Shown: in pieces, positions 54,919 to 64,000 of the stretch
How the letters are laid out: each line of letters starts with the position of its first letter
Numbering within the stretch: position 1 is the first letter of the stretch
Source of the DNA: Bacteroidales bacterium
GTDB lineage: Bacteria; Bacteroidota; Bacteroidia; Bacteroidales; VadinHA17
Length of the DNA: 64,000 nucleotides
Direction of reading: 5' to 3'
Assembly: GCA_003141895.1 (NCBI GenBank)
Contig: PLNT01000012.1
Span: forward strand, 72,914 to 136,913
Notes under the pieces: model-generated
Told to the model about the DNA's origin: nothing
Database searches by the model: none
What the model saw: only the letters and a program-made list of their open reading frames with translations
Program-made: the position numbers and the translations under genes

Positions 54919-55434
54919 TTAGTTCTTTTTGAAATCAATCTCCTTAAGGTAATTATCTATAAGTTTCGATTGTTCTCCTGAAGGCTTAAGTTGTTCGCCA
55001 AGAAGTTTTGAGGCAATATCAACCGAAAGAGTTGCAACCTGTTCATGAATCTCGGATAGAGCCTTAAGTTTTTCGTTTTCAATACCAACCCTCGCTTTTT
55101 CGATGAGTTTTTCTGCTTCTTCGGTAGCTTTTCCTTTAGCTTCGGAGATGAGTTTATCACGAACATCCCTTGCTTCTTTCAGAATATTTTCGCGTTCCTC
55201 TCTTGCTTTTCGGAGTATGGATTCATTATCGCTCTGAATTTTTAACATATCCTCCCTGGCTTTTGCAGCTGATTCCAGGGAACTTTTTATCACCTCATCA
55301 CGAGCTTTAACAGCTGAGAGAATGGGCTTCCATGCAAATTTTGTAAGTAGAAGAAAAAACAAAATGAAAATAAATGCTGACCAGAAGAGGGTTCCTACTG
55401 CAGGTGTGACCAGACTATTTGCTAATAATATCAT
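54919..55434 (-). CDS. atpF: ATP synthase F0 b subunit
   Basis: 171 aa from the ATG at 55434 (MILLANSLVTPAVGTLFW). A frame extension to 55479 adds 15 residues without conservation. One TM (about 12-31) with WKPILSAVKARDEVI, then a long charged coiled coil. Normal b-subunit architecture. Confidence 0.95.
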   Translation of the reverse strand: MILLANSLVTPAVGTLFWSAFIFILFFLLLTKFAWKPILSAVKARDEVIKSSLESAAKAREDMLKIQSDNESILRKAREERENILKEARDVRDKLISEAKGKATEEAEKLIEKARVGIENEKLKALSEIHEQVATLSVDIASKLLGEQLKPSGEQSKLIDNYLKEIDFKKN

Positions 55435-55504
55435 ATAATTTAATTTTACTATACCAATAAAATGAAGCACTGCAACCAACCGTTGCAGGCTTCATAGCTT
55501 TAAA

Positions 55505-55723
<219 letters not shown>

Positions 55724-55736
55724 TTAAACAAAAATT

Positions 55737-56795
55737 CTAATGCTCTTCCTGGATTGCCATGCCAATAAATAAGGCGGAGAGCAATGTAAAAATATAAGCC
55801 TGCAGGAATGCCACAAGAACTTCGAGACAATCCATAAATATCACAAATAACACAGATACCGGTGCCAGTACGAGCGAACCAAAAATAAAAATAAGGGATA
55901 TAAGGCTGAGGCTTACAAAGTGGCCCGCCACCATATTTGCAAATAACCTTATCATAAGTGCAAATGGCTTTGTAAATAAACCAATTATTTCTACTGGTAT
56001 CATTATAGGTAAGAGCCAGAACGGTACACCCGGAGTAGCAAAAACATGTTTCCAGTACATCTTGTTACCACTGAACTGTATAACTATAAATGTACATATA
56101 GCAAGGATAAATGTGATTGCAATATTACCGGTGACTATAGCTCCGAATGGAGGTGGAGTGGGTATAAGTCCCATTAAATTATTGATCAGTATAAAGAAGA
56201 AAACTGTTAGAAGATAAGGCATATATTTTTCAAACTTGTGACCAAGGTTCGGAATCGCGATATCATCGCGGATAAAGAGTATTACGGGTTCAAGGAAGCT
56301 CTGCATGCCTTTTGGATGACTTATCCCGGTTTTCTTATATGAGCGGGCAAGCGACAGGAATAACAGAAGACCGATTATGGCTGCAGATATCATTGCTACA
56401 ACGGTTTTTGTAAGTGAAAGGTCAAGGGGGAGGTTTTTCTCATCGGCTACACCTTCTTCATTTACAATTACAATTGTGCCTTTCAGGTCACCTTCTTCTT
56501 CAATTTTAAAACCTTTATACACCTTGCCGTAGGCCAGTTTTTTTGAAGAAAAAACATAAAATCCCTTGTTTTTGGTATAAACGATTACCGGAAGGTAAAG
56601 AGCTATATTCTCACCATTGGGTTTTGTCAGGATATGCCATTCATGAGAATCAGCAACATGATCAAGTATGAAAGTATTTGCATCAAATTTTTCTGTTGTT
56701 TCACCTGCTCCTTTAACTTCCTGCCCAAAAAGTGAAATTGTGGATCCGTTAATCAAAAGAAAGAATAAAAACCCAAATAAAATTCTTGTTTTCAA
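55737..56795 (-). CDS. atpB: ATP synthase F0 a subunit
   Basis: 352 aa, longer than E. coli AtpB (271). The extra N-terminal part has a signal-like segment (MKTRILFGFLFFLLING) and an approximately 110-aa soluble region, a common Bacteroidota form. The catalytic helix holds FALMIRLFANMVAGHF with the essential Arg. About five TMs follow the extension. 28 bp from atpE. Confidence 0.95.
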   Translation of the reverse strand: MKTRILFGFLFFLLINGSTISLFGQEVKGAGETTEKFDANTFILDHVADSHEWHILTKPNGENIALYLPVIVYTKNKGFYVFSSKKLAYGKVYKGFKIEEEGDLKGTIVIVNEEGVADEKNLPLDLSLTKTVVAMISAAIIGLLLFLSLARSYKKTGISHPKGMQSFLEPVILFIRDDIAIPNLGHKFEKYMPYLLTVFFFILINNLMGLIPTPPPFGAIVTGNIAITFILAICTFIVIQFSGNKMYWKHVFATPGVPFWLLPIMIPVEIIGLFTKPFALMIRLFANMVAGHFVSLSLISLIFIFGSLVLAPVSVLFVIFMDCLEVLVAFLQAYIFTLLSALFIGMAIQEEH

Positions 56796-56808
56796 ATCAG
56801 TATTGGTT

Positions 56809-57195
56809 TTATAATACTTTTTTTTTCAGCGTTTTAACAATAACATATATTGTAAACAAAGTGAGTGCTAAATATAGAACAAAAAATATTAAAATATGCG
56901 TTAAAGAACTTTTTTTAGCAACAATAAACCATAGCAGAGTAAATATCAGCTCTAAGATGAATTTCAGGCTTAGGGCTACCAGGCTGTGTAAAGTCTGACT
57001 ATCTGGCTCTTTAGTCTGACCTTTTAAAAAGATTGATATTGTGATTAATGATATTACAGAAAAAAAGCACGATACAATTGATATATCATAATAGTGGATA
57101 TCTGCTTTGAGAAAGGGTACAGCAATAAATGCTACCGGTAATAACAATGCATTGAATATTACCAGGATAAAAATGTTTTTACAAATTAGTTTCAA
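56809..57195 (-). CDS. Small membrane protein of the ATP synthase cluster (AtpI-position)
   Basis: 128 aa with four hydrophobic segments (about 8-30, 38-58, 72-95, 100-122), the topology of AtpI-like proteins. It sits in the place where atpI is often found, directly before atpB. Sequence is too weakly conserved to name. It could help c-ring assembly or carry Mg/Ca, as proposed for AtpI/AtpZ. Confidence 0.7.
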   Translation of the reverse strand: MKLICKNIFILVIFNALLLPVAFIAVPFLKADIHYYDISIVSCFFSVISLITISIFLKGQTKEPDSQTLHSLVALSLKFILELIFTLLWFIVAKKSSLTHILIFFVLYLALTLFTIYVIVKTLKKKVL

Positions 57196-57204
57196 GAATA
57201 TTGA

Positions 57205-57447
57205 TCACTTTATAAATTCTTTTATAGCAATATAGATTGCTGCGCTAACTCCAAGCAGAGAAAGGACAATTGTAAATACAGGAATATGCCAACCTGTAAG
57301 CTTATCAAGTTTTACACCCCCCCAGACAGTTACCAAGATAATCCCAGCCATTTGGAATGCAATCCCTGAGTATCTGCCATATTCCTGAAGTCCTTTATTT
57401 GGCAGGTTTTTCGGGTTCTTTTTCTCTGATGATTCCTGTTCCTCCAT
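57205..57447 (-). CDS. AtpZ/AtpI-family protein
   Basis: 80 aa from the ATG at 57447 (MEEQESSEKKNPKN); an upstream start at 57462 adds five residues. Two TMs (about 31-50, 58-77), with the family pattern GLQEYGRYSGIAFQMAGIIL and VWGGVKLDKLTGWHIPVFTI. AtpZ proteins form part of an Mg/Ca channel or assembly factor encoded with F-ATPases. Its start overlaps the 3' end of the bactofilin gene by 53 bp, so the two are coupled. Confidence 0.85.
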   Translation of the reverse strand: MEEQESSEKKNPKNLPNKGLQEYGRYSGIAFQMAGIILVTVWGGVKLDKLTGWHIPVFTIVLSLLGVSAAIYIAIKEFIK

Positions 57448-57799
57448 TGTTTTCAGTCTCACTCATTTTGCAGTTTCCGGAAAATACTGCTCCGGGTTCT
57501 ATAGATAGTTTTGATGTAACTATATCTCCATAAATTTTTGATGATGCTTTCAGATTGAGCAATTGTCCGACTGAGATCTTGCCCTCAATTATTCCGGCTA
57601 CTTCTGAATTTTTGCAAATGACTTCTCCTTTAACTTTTCCCGTCGGGCCAATAACAACCTTCCCTTTGGTATTCAGGTTCCCGGTCAGGGATCCGTCGAT
57701 TCGTATATCACCATTTGATTTGATATCACCAGTAATATCTGTGCCTGTGCTTATAAGGTTAATTGTTGGGGTATTATCCGTTTCATTGAATTTTGCCAT
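57395..57799 (-). CDS. Bactofilin (polymer-forming cytoskeletal protein)
   Basis: 134 aa. Residues 15-115 are short beta-helical repeats (GTDITGDIKSNGDIRIDGSL, GNLNTKGKVVIGPTGKVKG, EVAGIIEGKISVGQLLNL), with disordered charged tails, the standard bactofilin plan. Forms nucleotide-free filaments linked to cell shape. It is upstream of and overlapping atpZ, so it may share the ATP synthase promoter. Confidence 0.92.
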   Translation of the reverse strand: MAKFNETDNTPTINLISTGTDITGDIKSNGDIRIDGSLTGNLNTKGKVVIGPTGKVKGEVICKNSEVAGIIEGKISVGQLLNLKASSKIYGDIVTSKLSIEPGAVFSGNCKMSETENNGGTGIIREKEPEKPAK

Positions 57800-57877
57800 A
57801 ATATTTAAAGGTTAATAGGGTAGTATCTTAATAACTCACAAATATAAAAACTATTGCAGATAATAATAAAAATAGAC

Positions 57878-58876
57878 CTATTTCGGGTCGTATGCCCACT
57901 TAAGATAAATTGCTCCCCAGGTGAATCCGCCTCCAAAGGCGGCAAGAATCAGAATATCCCCTTTCTTCAGCTTTTGTTCATATTCCCATATACAAAGCGG
58001 GATAGTTGCCGAGGTTGTATTTCCGTAATTCTCGATATTGATCATTACCTTTTCAGGAGGCAGACCCATTCTTCTTCCTGTAGCATCTATAATACGTAGA
58101 TTTGCCTGATGTGGAACAAGCCATGCAATGTCTTCCGATTTAAGATTATTCCGTTCCATTATTTCCACAGCAACATTAGCCATGTTCACTACCGCGAACT
58201 TGAAAACACTTTGTCCTTCCTGATAAATGAAATGCTCTTTGGCATCTACAGTCTCATGAGATGCCGGTTTTATGGAACCTCCGGCCTTCAGGTGCAGGTA
58301 TTTTCGTCCTGAACCGTCGGTATGAAAAATATAATCCATTATTCCATAGTTTCCGGTCGTAGGCTCAAGCAAAACGGCTCCGGCAGCATCGCCAAAAAGA
58401 GGGCATGTAGTACGGTCAGTGTAATCCGTTATCGATGACATCTTATCGGCACCTACTATAATTACTTTTTTATATCTTCCTGTTTCAACATAAGCGGCTC
58501 CAGTCTGTAAAGCAAAAAGGAACCCGGAACATGCAGCATTCAGGTCAAAGCTGAATGCATTTTTTATGCCGCATTTATCTGAGATGATATTCGCGGTAGC
58601 AGGAAAAAACATGTCAGGGGTAACGGTGGAACAGATTACCAGATCGATGTCTTCAGGGGCTGTTTTGGTCTTTAGCAATAACCCGCGAACAGCCTGTTCA
58701 CCAAGATCTGAACTTCCCAAACCTTCTCCTTTAAGAATCCTTCGCTCCTTAATTCCGACTCTCTGCATTATCCATTCATCGGATGTATCAACTATTTTAG
58801 AAAGTTCCTGGTTTGTCAGTCTGTATTCCGGCGCCCAGGCATAGATACCTGTAATGGCTGCCCGTATTTTTTCCAT
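57878..58876 (-). CDS. fabH: Beta-ketoacyl-ACP synthase III
   Basis: 332 aa. Catalytic triad visible: Cys116 in [11 protein letters not shown], His in [11 protein letters not shown] (about 255) and Asn in [11 protein letters not shown] (about 285). Also [15 protein letters not shown] and AFGGGFTWG. Condenses acetyl-CoA (or a branched primer) with malonyl-ACP to start fatty acid synthesis. 2 bp from plsX in the conserved rpmF-plsX-fabH order. Confidence 0.97.
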   Translation of the reverse strand: MEKIRAAITGIYAWAPEYRLTNQELSKIVDTSDEWIMQRVGIKERRILKGEGLGSSDLGEQAVRGLLLKTKTAPEDIDLVICSTVTPDMFFPATANIISDKCGIKNAFSFDLNAACSGFLFALQTGAAYVETGRYKKVIIVGADKMSSITDYTDRTTCPLFGDAAGAVLLEPTTGNYGIMDYIFHTDGSGRKYLHLKAGGSIKPASHETVDAKEHFIYQEGQSVFKFAVVNMANVAVEIMERNNLKSEDIAWLVPHQANLRIIDATGRRMGLPPEKVMINIENYGNTTSATIPLCIWEYEQKLKKGDILILAAFGGGFTWGAIYLKWAYDPK

Positions 58877-58878
58877 AA

Positions 58879-59817
58879 TTATATTGCTTCTTTAATCTTT
58901 TGTGCAAGATTAGCGTGAACAACCTCCCTGGTCTGAAGAACCATATTCATTATGGCTTTCCGTTTTGAAATACCATGCCCGATTACAACATTGGCATTAA
59001 TCCCCACAATAGGAGTTCCTCCAAAATTCTCCCAGTCAAGACTATCAAAATAGGCATCCTTAAGATTCTTAATTTTATATATATGATGAAATGCTTCTCC
59101 CATCTTAAGAATTATATTTCCTACGAAACCATCACAAACAACAACATCAGTCATGGTTTCACGAAAAAGCGCATTTCCTTCGACATTTCCTGCGAAATTT
59201 ATTTCGGGATGTTCCTTCATTAATTCGAATGCAGCTTTTACGGTAGGAGTTCCCTTCGTTTCCTCTTCACCTATATTGAGCAGTCCAACAGTAGGATTCT
59301 CTTTCCCCAGGACATATTTTGCATAAATACTGCCGAGTAATCCATACTGTAAAAGGACATCTGGTTTACAGTCAGGGTTTAATCCAACGTCAAGTAAAAC
59401 AAAATTACGATTATCAATACAAGGCAGCACTGTAGCCAGTGCGGGTCTTAATACCCCAGGGATTACATTTACTGTATAGCTTGCTCCTACCAACATTGCA
59501 CCTGTATTACCTGCACTGCAAAATCCGTCTAGATCACCATTTTTCAGCATCCCGTAACCCACAGCAATGCTTGAGTCCTTTTTTTGCGAGAATGCTTTTG
59601 CGGGATGATCTGCCATCTCAATTACCTGAGATGTATGTACTATTTCAAAAAGCGATGGCTCAGTCTGCGTCTCATTCAGTTTCTCTAAAATGGCGCTTTC
59701 GTTACCTATAAGAACAAGTTTCTCATCTTCCAATAAATACTGAAGGGAATCAATAGCGCCCTCAATGATTGACTCAGGTGCAAAATCACCACCCATGACA
59801 TCAAGGCCAATTCTCAT
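58879..59817 (-). CDS. plsX: Phosphate acyltransferase PlsX
   Basis: 312 aa. [20 protein letters not shown] at the start, [16 protein letters not shown] and [15 protein letters not shown] all match PlsX, which converts acyl-ACP to acyl-phosphate for phospholipid synthesis. Placed between rpmF and fabH, the usual arrangement. Confidence 0.97.
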   Translation of the reverse strand: MRIGLDVMGGDFAPESIIEGAIDSLQYLLEDEKLVLIGNESAILEKLNETQTEPSLFEIVHTSQVIEMADHPAKAFSQKKDSSIAVGYGMLKNGDLDGFCSAGNTGAMLVGASYTVNVIPGVLRPALATVLPCIDNRNFVLLDVGLNPDCKPDVLLQYGLLGSIYAKYVLGKENPTVGLLNIGEEETKGTPTVKAAFELMKEHPEINFAGNVEGNALFRETMTDVVVCDGFVGNIILKMGEAFHHIYKIKNLKDAYFDSLDWENFGGTPIVGINANVVIGHGISKRKAIMNMVLQTREVVHANLAQKIKEAI

Positions 59818-59846
59818 ATTCTACTTTTTTAGTTACCCCCCAAAGG

Positions 59847-60032
59847 TCAGGCAGTTGCTTTTTTCTCAATAGCCAGCTTACCTCTGTAAAAACCACACTC
59901 AGGACATACCCTGTGATACAGAACTGAAGATCCGCAATTTGAACAGCTTGCCGTTGTAGGTGCAGTTGCCTTGTAATGTGTTCTGCGCTTATCTCTTCTG
60001 GTTTTAGAATGTTTGTGTTTAGGATGTGCCAT
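59847..60032 (-). CDS. rpmF: Ribosomal protein L32
   Basis: 61 aa. MAHPKHKHSKTRRDKRRTHY start and the zinc-ribbon CSNCG...CPECG with four Cys, the zinc-binding form of L32. 11 bp from the DUF177 gene. Confidence 0.97.
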   Translation of the reverse strand: MAHPKHKHSKTRRDKRRTHYKATAPTTASCSNCGSSVLYHRVCPECGFYRGKLAIEKKATA

Positions 60033-60043
60033 TTTAAATTAAT

Positions 60044-60565
60044 TTAATTATCGTTCATTAGTTTTTTCAATTCATCCCATCGCGGGTCATTGTCTTTCTC
60101 CTCTTCTATTATTAGCTCTTCCAGTTTCTTTATCATTACCGGATCGCATGTGCTTTTCCCATTTTTATTTACAGGATGTACTCTCTTTATCGGCAAAGCC
60201 AGCATTATAAATTCATAAATCTGCAGTTTCAGATCCAATTCAAATGCGTCTATGGGAAGTGAAAGAATATCAGGATCAATATCTTCCAAACTTTTCCCAA
60301 ATTTTACAAGAAGTCTGTTTTCACTGCTGACAGGCTGGGAAAACATTTCCAGACATCTGTCGCAATTTACCCTTACACTTCCTGAGACCTTTATCTGCAA
60401 GTCAAGATGGGTAGATCTTTTATCCATCCCAACATTAGCAATAAGGCTACCTTCCTTTACTTCCGAATCTTCAAACTGTTCAAAAAACTTTTTATCAATC
60501 TCAAAATCAAATGTGTGATGCCCTTCCTTTAATCCGCCTATCTGTATGGTATATGTTGGGGACAT
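60044..60565 (-). CDS. DUF177 (YceD-family) protein
   Basis: 173 aa from the ATG at 60565 (MSPTYTIQIGGLKEGHH); a start at 60607 is possible. The family's VRVNCDRCLEMFSQPV with a CxxC pair and SSENRLLVKFG are visible. The C-terminal part has DPRWDELKKLM, typical of Bacteroidota members. DUF177/YceD is linked to 23S rRNA processing in plants and bacteria and is nearly always encoded next to rpmF. Confidence 0.9.
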   Translation of the reverse strand: MSPTYTIQIGGLKEGHHTFDFEIDKKFFEQFEDSEVKEGSLIANVGMDKRSTHLDLQIKVSGSVRVNCDRCLEMFSQPVSSENRLLVKFGKSLEDIDPDILSLPIDAFELDLKLQIYEFIMLALPIKRVHPVNKNGKSTCDPVMIKKLEELIIEEEKDNDPRWDELKKLMNDN

Positions 60566-60715
60566 CTCTTTAAATTTTGGTTTGCAAAAATATGAATCCT
60601 TCTTCAATTAAAAAAATTATCAACAAAAAAGTAACATTTATTGTCATAAAAGACCAAATACCGACAGAAACAGGTCGTTTACCGAATATCTCTTACCCAT
60701 TGTTTATCTTCAGAT

Positions 60716-60723
60716 TATATTTG
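60716..60723 (+). promoter_or_regulatory. -7 box TATATTTG
   Basis: TATATTTG at 60716-60723, 23 bp before the ATG at 60747. The nearest TTG (60700-60702) is at only 13 bp, so the -33 element is unclear. Confidence 0.4.
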
Positions 60724-60746
60724 TTTCATAATAAATACTCCCAATT

Positions 60747-61142
60747 ATGAGACACAGATATTATAATCACCAGAACTACGGGGAATATCGACACTTGAGG
60801 AACAGGGAACATCATCCCAGAGTAAGCATAGGTATTTTCTTTATTGTACTCGGTGTGGCGCTTCTTGTGGCAACTAATGATCTGCTTGACCTGGGGGATG
60901 TAAGCAGTTATTTTACCTGGGAAACCGCCATGATCTTCATCGGTGTATTACTTCTTTTAAACCTTCATTTTGTAGGAGGTCTGGGGCTTATTGCCGGGGG
61001 AATATGGTTTTTGAAGGACCATATATTCATCATCTCGCCTGAAACCTTTAATATTTATTACTGGCCGGCAGTAATTGGATTAATTGGTCTGGCATTTATC
61101 CTTTCATCAATTTTTAAAAAGAAAAAAGATTTAAATAGTTGA
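60747..61142 (+). CDS. Small membrane protein with LiaI/LiaF-like transmembrane region
   Basis: 131 aa. Charged, aromatic N-terminus (RHRYYNHQNYGEYRHL), then three to four TMs (about 24-44, 56-76, 78-92, 102-122) with RVSIGIFFIVLGVALLVATN, the 'hxxGxxhhhhGhhhL' pattern of LiaI/LiaF TM regions. First gene of a four-gene unit with a LiaF-like protein and a LytS/LytTR system. Confidence 0.82.
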   Translation: MRHRYYNHQNYGEYRHLRNREHHPRVSIGIFFIVLGVALLVATNDLLDLGDVSSYFTWETAMIFIGVLLLLNLHFVGGLGLIAGGIWFLKDHIFIISPETFNIYYWPAVIGLIGLAFILSSIFKKKKDLNS

Positions 61143-61163
61143 GAAACAATTAAATTTACGATT

Positions 61164-61934
61164 ATGGAAACGAACGAAAACTTCAGAGATGAACGTCGTC
61201 AGGAAAGAGATGAACGTCGAAACCTGAAACATGAGCATCATCATCTAACCAGCAACAGACCATTAATAGGAGTAATACTTGTACTTGTCGGATTATTTCT
61301 GGTTATGCGTAATACAGGGGTTTTCCCTGAATTCATTGATCATGTCGTATTCAGCTGGCCAATGCTGCTGGTAGCTATTGGATTGGTAATGACTCTGGGA
61401 GCATCCGAAAAAACATCGGGTGTAATTGTGATGGCAGTCGGAGGATTTTTTCTGATCCCTATGATATTCCGAGAAACATTTCATGCGTATAATATGTTCT
61501 GGCCTTCAATCTTTATTATTATAGGTGTTACTTTTATTGTTACAAAACGCAAGGGCTGGAATTCTATAGCATCTAAAGGGATAACAGGCGATGATTTCAT
61601 TGATATTGTAAATGTTTTCAGCGGTGGTGAACGTCAGATAGTTTCTGAAAACTTCAGAGGGGGCAAAATATCAGCAGTTTTTGGAGGTATGGAGCTCGAT
61701 CTGACAAAGGCAAAACTTGCGCCGGGAAGGAATGAACTTGAAATCGCCTGTGTTTTTGGCGGTGCAACATTTATAGTTCCCGATGATTGGAACATATCAA
61801 TTGAAGTGACCCCGGTCCTCGGAGGATTTAATGACTCCCGTAAATTAATACCTGGCAGAATTGTAGATCCAACGAGACAACTTGTTATAAAAGGAGCTGT
61901 TGTTTTCGGTGGCGGCGAAATTAAAAGCTATTAA
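61164..61934 (+). CDS. LiaF-like membrane protein (cell-wall-active antibiotic response family)
   Basis: 256 aa. His/Arg-rich N-terminus, four TMs (about 32-52, 60-78, 84-102, 104-126), then a C-terminal beta domain (about 150-256). The last has GERQIVSENFRGGKISAVFG and GGMELDLTKAKLAPGRNELE, the repeated 'vFGg' strands of LiaF/DUF2154. In Firmicutes LiaF represses an envelope-stress kinase. Here it is 21 bp after its paralogue-like neighbour and 11 bp before the LytS kinase gene, which suggests a comparable role. Confidence 0.87.
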   Translation: METNENFRDERRQERDERRNLKHEHHHLTSNRPLIGVILVLVGLFLVMRNTGVFPEFIDHVVFSWPMLLVAIGLVMTLGASEKTSGVIVMAVGGFFLIPMIFRETFHAYNMFWPSIFIIIGVTFIVTKRKGWNSIASKGITGDDFIDIVNVFSGGERQIVSENFRGGKISAVFGGMELDLTKAKLAPGRNELEIACVFGGATFIVPDDWNISIEVTPVLGGFNDSRKLIPGRIVDPTRQLVIKGAVVFGGGEIKSY

Positions 61935-61945
61935 TAAACCGACGG

Positions 61946-63001
61946 ATGAAACATCCGATCCTATCTAATAATGTCCGACATATAGTTTGGTGGCTGGTCT
62001 GGCTTTTTCTGGCTGCAGGCCAGTCACTGCTTTTCTACTTTGGCTATGGAAAGTTTGTTACTGTAAGCATCCTTGACAGTTTTGTTTCCGTAGTGATCTA
62101 TTCCGGAATTGCACTTTCTCTCTGGTTTCCGTTCAGGTTTTTTAATTCCGGAGAAATTCGTGTCACAGCCCTGATCTCCAACCTTGTCGCCAGCGGAGCA
62201 ATATCTGTAACTCTCTGGGTTCTTATTACAAAATTATTAATGACTCTCTTTCTTCCCGAACAGAATAATTACCAGGCCTATTGGCTTGCAACATTACCAT
62301 ACAGAGTTGGAACCGGAGTTTTTATGTACGGATTGATCATCATGACTTATTATCTGTTCGTCAGTCTGAGCAATCTTTCTGAAAAAAATGCCAAAGAAGC
62401 CCGGCTGGAGAGCCTGGTAAAAGAGACTGAACTTAAAATGCTCAGATCGCAAATCAATCCTCACTTTCTCTTCAACAGTCTGAATTCAATAAGCTCACTG
62501 ACTATCACTGATCCCGAAAAAGCAAGAGATATGGTTGTTAAACTCTCAGAATTTATGAGATATGCCCTTTCAAGAAAAGATGAACAGCCGGTCTCTCTTC
62601 AAAATGAGCTTGAAAACCTACGGCTCTACCTCGATATAGAAAAAGTAAGGTTCGGTGATAAACTTGTTACTGAAGAGTTTATTGACGGCAACTGTCTCGA
62701 ATTTAAAATCCCTGTTATGCTCCTGCAACCTCTTTATGAGAATGCAGTTAAACATGGCGTTTATGAAAGTACTGAAAGCGTGAAGATTATAACTCATGCA
62801 AAGATTACTGATGGATACATTGAAATATCAATAAGTAATAATTATGACCCTTCTCCTTCATTAAAAAAAGGAACCGGAACAGGTCTGTTAAATGTTAACA
62901 GACGACTTGAACTGTTCTATGGAAACAAGGCTATGATGAAGACAACTAAAGAGAATGGATTGTATACGGTAAATCTGTATATACCGACAGATTATTTGTA
63001 A
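61946..63001 (+). CDS. LytS-family sensor histidine kinase
   Basis: 351 aa. Four N-terminal TMs (about 13-33, 40-62, 73-100, 122-142), then the His_kinase domain with phospho-acceptor His173 in SQINPHFLFNSLNSI. A HATPase with ENAVKHGVY (N-box) and GTGTGLLNVNRRL (G-box) follows. Pairs with the LytTR regulator 66 bp downstream and follows the LiaF-like gene, so it may read envelope stress. Confidence 0.95.
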   Translation: MKHPILSNNVRHIVWWLVWLFLAAGQSLLFYFGYGKFVTVSILDSFVSVVIYSGIALSLWFPFRFFNSGEIRVTALISNLVASGAISVTLWVLITKLLMTLFLPEQNNYQAYWLATLPYRVGTGVFMYGLIIMTYYLFVSLSNLSEKNAKEARLESLVKETELKMLRSQINPHFLFNSLNSISSLTITDPEKARDMVVKLSEFMRYALSRKDEQPVSLQNELENLRLYLDIEKVRFGDKLVTEEFIDGNCLEFKIPVMLLQPLYENAVKHGVYESTESVKIITHAKITDGYIEISISNNYDPSPSLKKGTGTGLLNVNRRLELFYGNKAMMKTTKENGLYTVNLYIPTDYL

Positions 63002-63067
63002 ATGTTATTTGAAAATTAATAATTAATTTTAGCGAAGAAAAAACGAAGAAATAAGCAGAACTGCAAC

Positions 63068-63820
63068 ATGGAAAATATCAGGATAGTAATTATAGACGAT
63101 GAAACCCCTGCCAGGGAAATAATTAAACACTATTTAAAAGAGGTCGAGTCCATAGAAGTAATTGCTGAATGTGCAGATGGCTTTACGGGATTGAAAACAA
63201 TCTCGCTGTTGAAACCTGATCTGGTTTTCCTTGATATTCAGATGCCCCGGCTTACCGGAATTGAAATGATTGAAGTTCTTACAGAAAAACCAGAGATAAT
63301 TTTTACAACAGCCTATGATCAGTTTGCTATCAGAGCTTTTGAGCTGAACGCAGTTGATTATTTGATGAAACCATATCAAAAAAGACGTTTCCTGGAGGCT
63401 GTAAAAAAAGCGATAGATAAGATTCGGTCAGAGAAGGGTAATAAGGAACCAGCCAGTCAGATTCTTTCAAAATTACCCGAACCTGCCGCTCCGGTAAACA
63501 GGATTGTTGTACGAAAAGGAAATGCAATTAACCTGATACCCGTCGAACAGATCAGATATGTTGAGGCACAGGATGATTATGTAATGATTTTTCACTCATC
63601 AGGGAAAGCCCTCAAACAACAGACAATGAAATTCTACGAAGATAATCTTCCGAAATCCGATTTTGTTAGAATACATCGCTCATATATCGTAAAAGTAGAA
63701 GAGATAAAAGGTATCGAACCTTACGGAAAGGATAATCATGTGGCAATCCTTCATTCAGGCGATAAGCTTCCCGTAAGCCGTTCCGGATATAAACATCTTA
63801 AGGAAGAGCTGAAATTCTGA
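63068..63820 (+). CDS. LytTR-family response regulator
   Basis: 250 aa. REC domain (1-120) with the acidic DDE start, Asp56 in LVFLDIQMP, Thr in IFTTAYD and Lys in YLMKPYQ. LytTR DNA-binding domain (about 148-250) with EQIRYVEAQDDYVMIFHSSG, FVRIHRSYIV and KLPVSRSGYKHL. Cognate of the upstream LytS kinase. Target genes may include its own operon, but no binding repeats are evident. Confidence 0.95.
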   Translation: MENIRIVIIDDETPAREIIKHYLKEVESIEVIAECADGFTGLKTISLLKPDLVFLDIQMPRLTGIEMIEVLTEKPEIIFTTAYDQFAIRAFELNAVDYLMKPYQKRRFLEAVKKAIDKIRSEKGNKEPASQILSKLPEPAAPVNRIVVRKGNAINLIPVEQIRYVEAQDDYVMIFHSSGKALKQQTMKFYEDNLPKSDFVRIHRSYIVKVEEIKGIEPYGKDNHVAILHSGDKLPVSRSGYKHLKEELKF

Positions 63821-63908
63821 CAATTAAGATAAATTGTTCCAAGACTAAGGGATTGTTTCGCTTCGCTCGCAATGTCTCCTCTAAAGAGGATTCTGTTTTA
63901 ATGATTTG

Positions 63909-64000
63909 AACCCCTCTGTCGCTCCGCGACATCTCCCCTGAAGGGGCGACAATACTCACACATTTAGTCAGATTTTCTCCCCCTTTAGGGCATGGCCGTC
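63909..64000. repeat. Dispersed GC-rich palindromic repeat, copy 2 (cut by window end)
   Basis: ACCCCTCTGTCGCTCCGCGACATCTCCCC in blocks (from 63909), then TTCTCCCCCTTTAGGG near 63975, mirroring the copy at 40399-40506. Preceded at about 63853-63880 by another common intergenic word (TTCGCTTCGCTCGCAATG). No gene seen in 63821-64000. Confidence 0.6.

Overview
The window looks like chromosome from an uncultured-type member of the Bacteroidota (Bacteroidales/Marinilabiliales-like). Supporting signs are a TonB-dependent receptor paired with a DUF4249-type lipoprotein, a secreted protein with a type IX secretion C-terminal sorting domain, TAnnTTTG-type -7 promoter boxes, few visible Shine-Dalgarno sites, a GT-C (TMEM260-like, formerly DUF2723) glycosyltransferase, and a short epsilon subunit in the F-type ATP synthase. 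No organism was identified by search; this rests on gene content.

Layout. 1-3237: a partial secreted repeat-type protein, then an MBOAT O-acyltransferase and its SGNH-like partner (polysaccharide O-acetylation). About 3313-18113: a 14.8-kb integrative element in the 3' end of a tRNA-Arg(CCT) gene. It carries a tyrosine integrase, four lipoproteins and a small cargo protein, a serine recombinase, two XRE regulators, a divergent family-A-like (PolA/T7-RNAP palm) polymerase with an N-terminal winged-helix-like region, and a type I restriction-modification operon (hsdM-hsdS-HEPN-hsdR) with an RNase-like HEPN gene between S and R. 18114-18651: the intact tRNA-Arg and three upstream partial 5' halves of the same tRNA. 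Each half is interrupted in the D-loop by a short palindrome, and a GIY-YIG nuclease gene sits exactly between two halves. I regard this as the most unusual structure in the window.

18817-40378: a two-TM potassium channel, a GNAT acetyltransferase, an envelope ABC system (beta-barrel, ATPase, two FtsX-type permeases, LolA-like protein), the TonB receptor/DUF4249 pair, a CotH/lamin-tail T9SS cargo protein, an MprF-type lysyl-phosphatidylglycerol synthase with an AcvB/VirJ-type hydrolase, EttA, a YfiR-coiled coil-SpoIIE signalling protein and a lone receiver protein. 40507-48222: a large GT-C glycosyltransferase, a metallopeptidase-beta-barrel protein and a PLP decarboxylase. 48231-57799: the F-type ATP synthase, with atpDC separated from atpBEFHAG by a prenyl synthase and an outer-membrane protein gene, followed by atpZ and bactofilin. 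57878-60607: the conserved fabH-plsX-rpmF-DUF177 lipid/ribosome cluster. 60747-63820: two LiaF-like membrane proteins and a LytS/LytTR two-component system, forming a likely envelope-stress module.

In functional terms the chromosomal part is mostly envelope biology (O-acetylation, lipoprotein or lipid transport, aminoacyl-lipids, fatty acid initiation, stress sensing) plus energy metabolism. The inserted element is a defence/replication island. Dispersed GC-rich palindromic repeats (near 5080, 21000, 24330, 40400 and 63900) are scattered between genes, as is common in environmental Bacteroidota.
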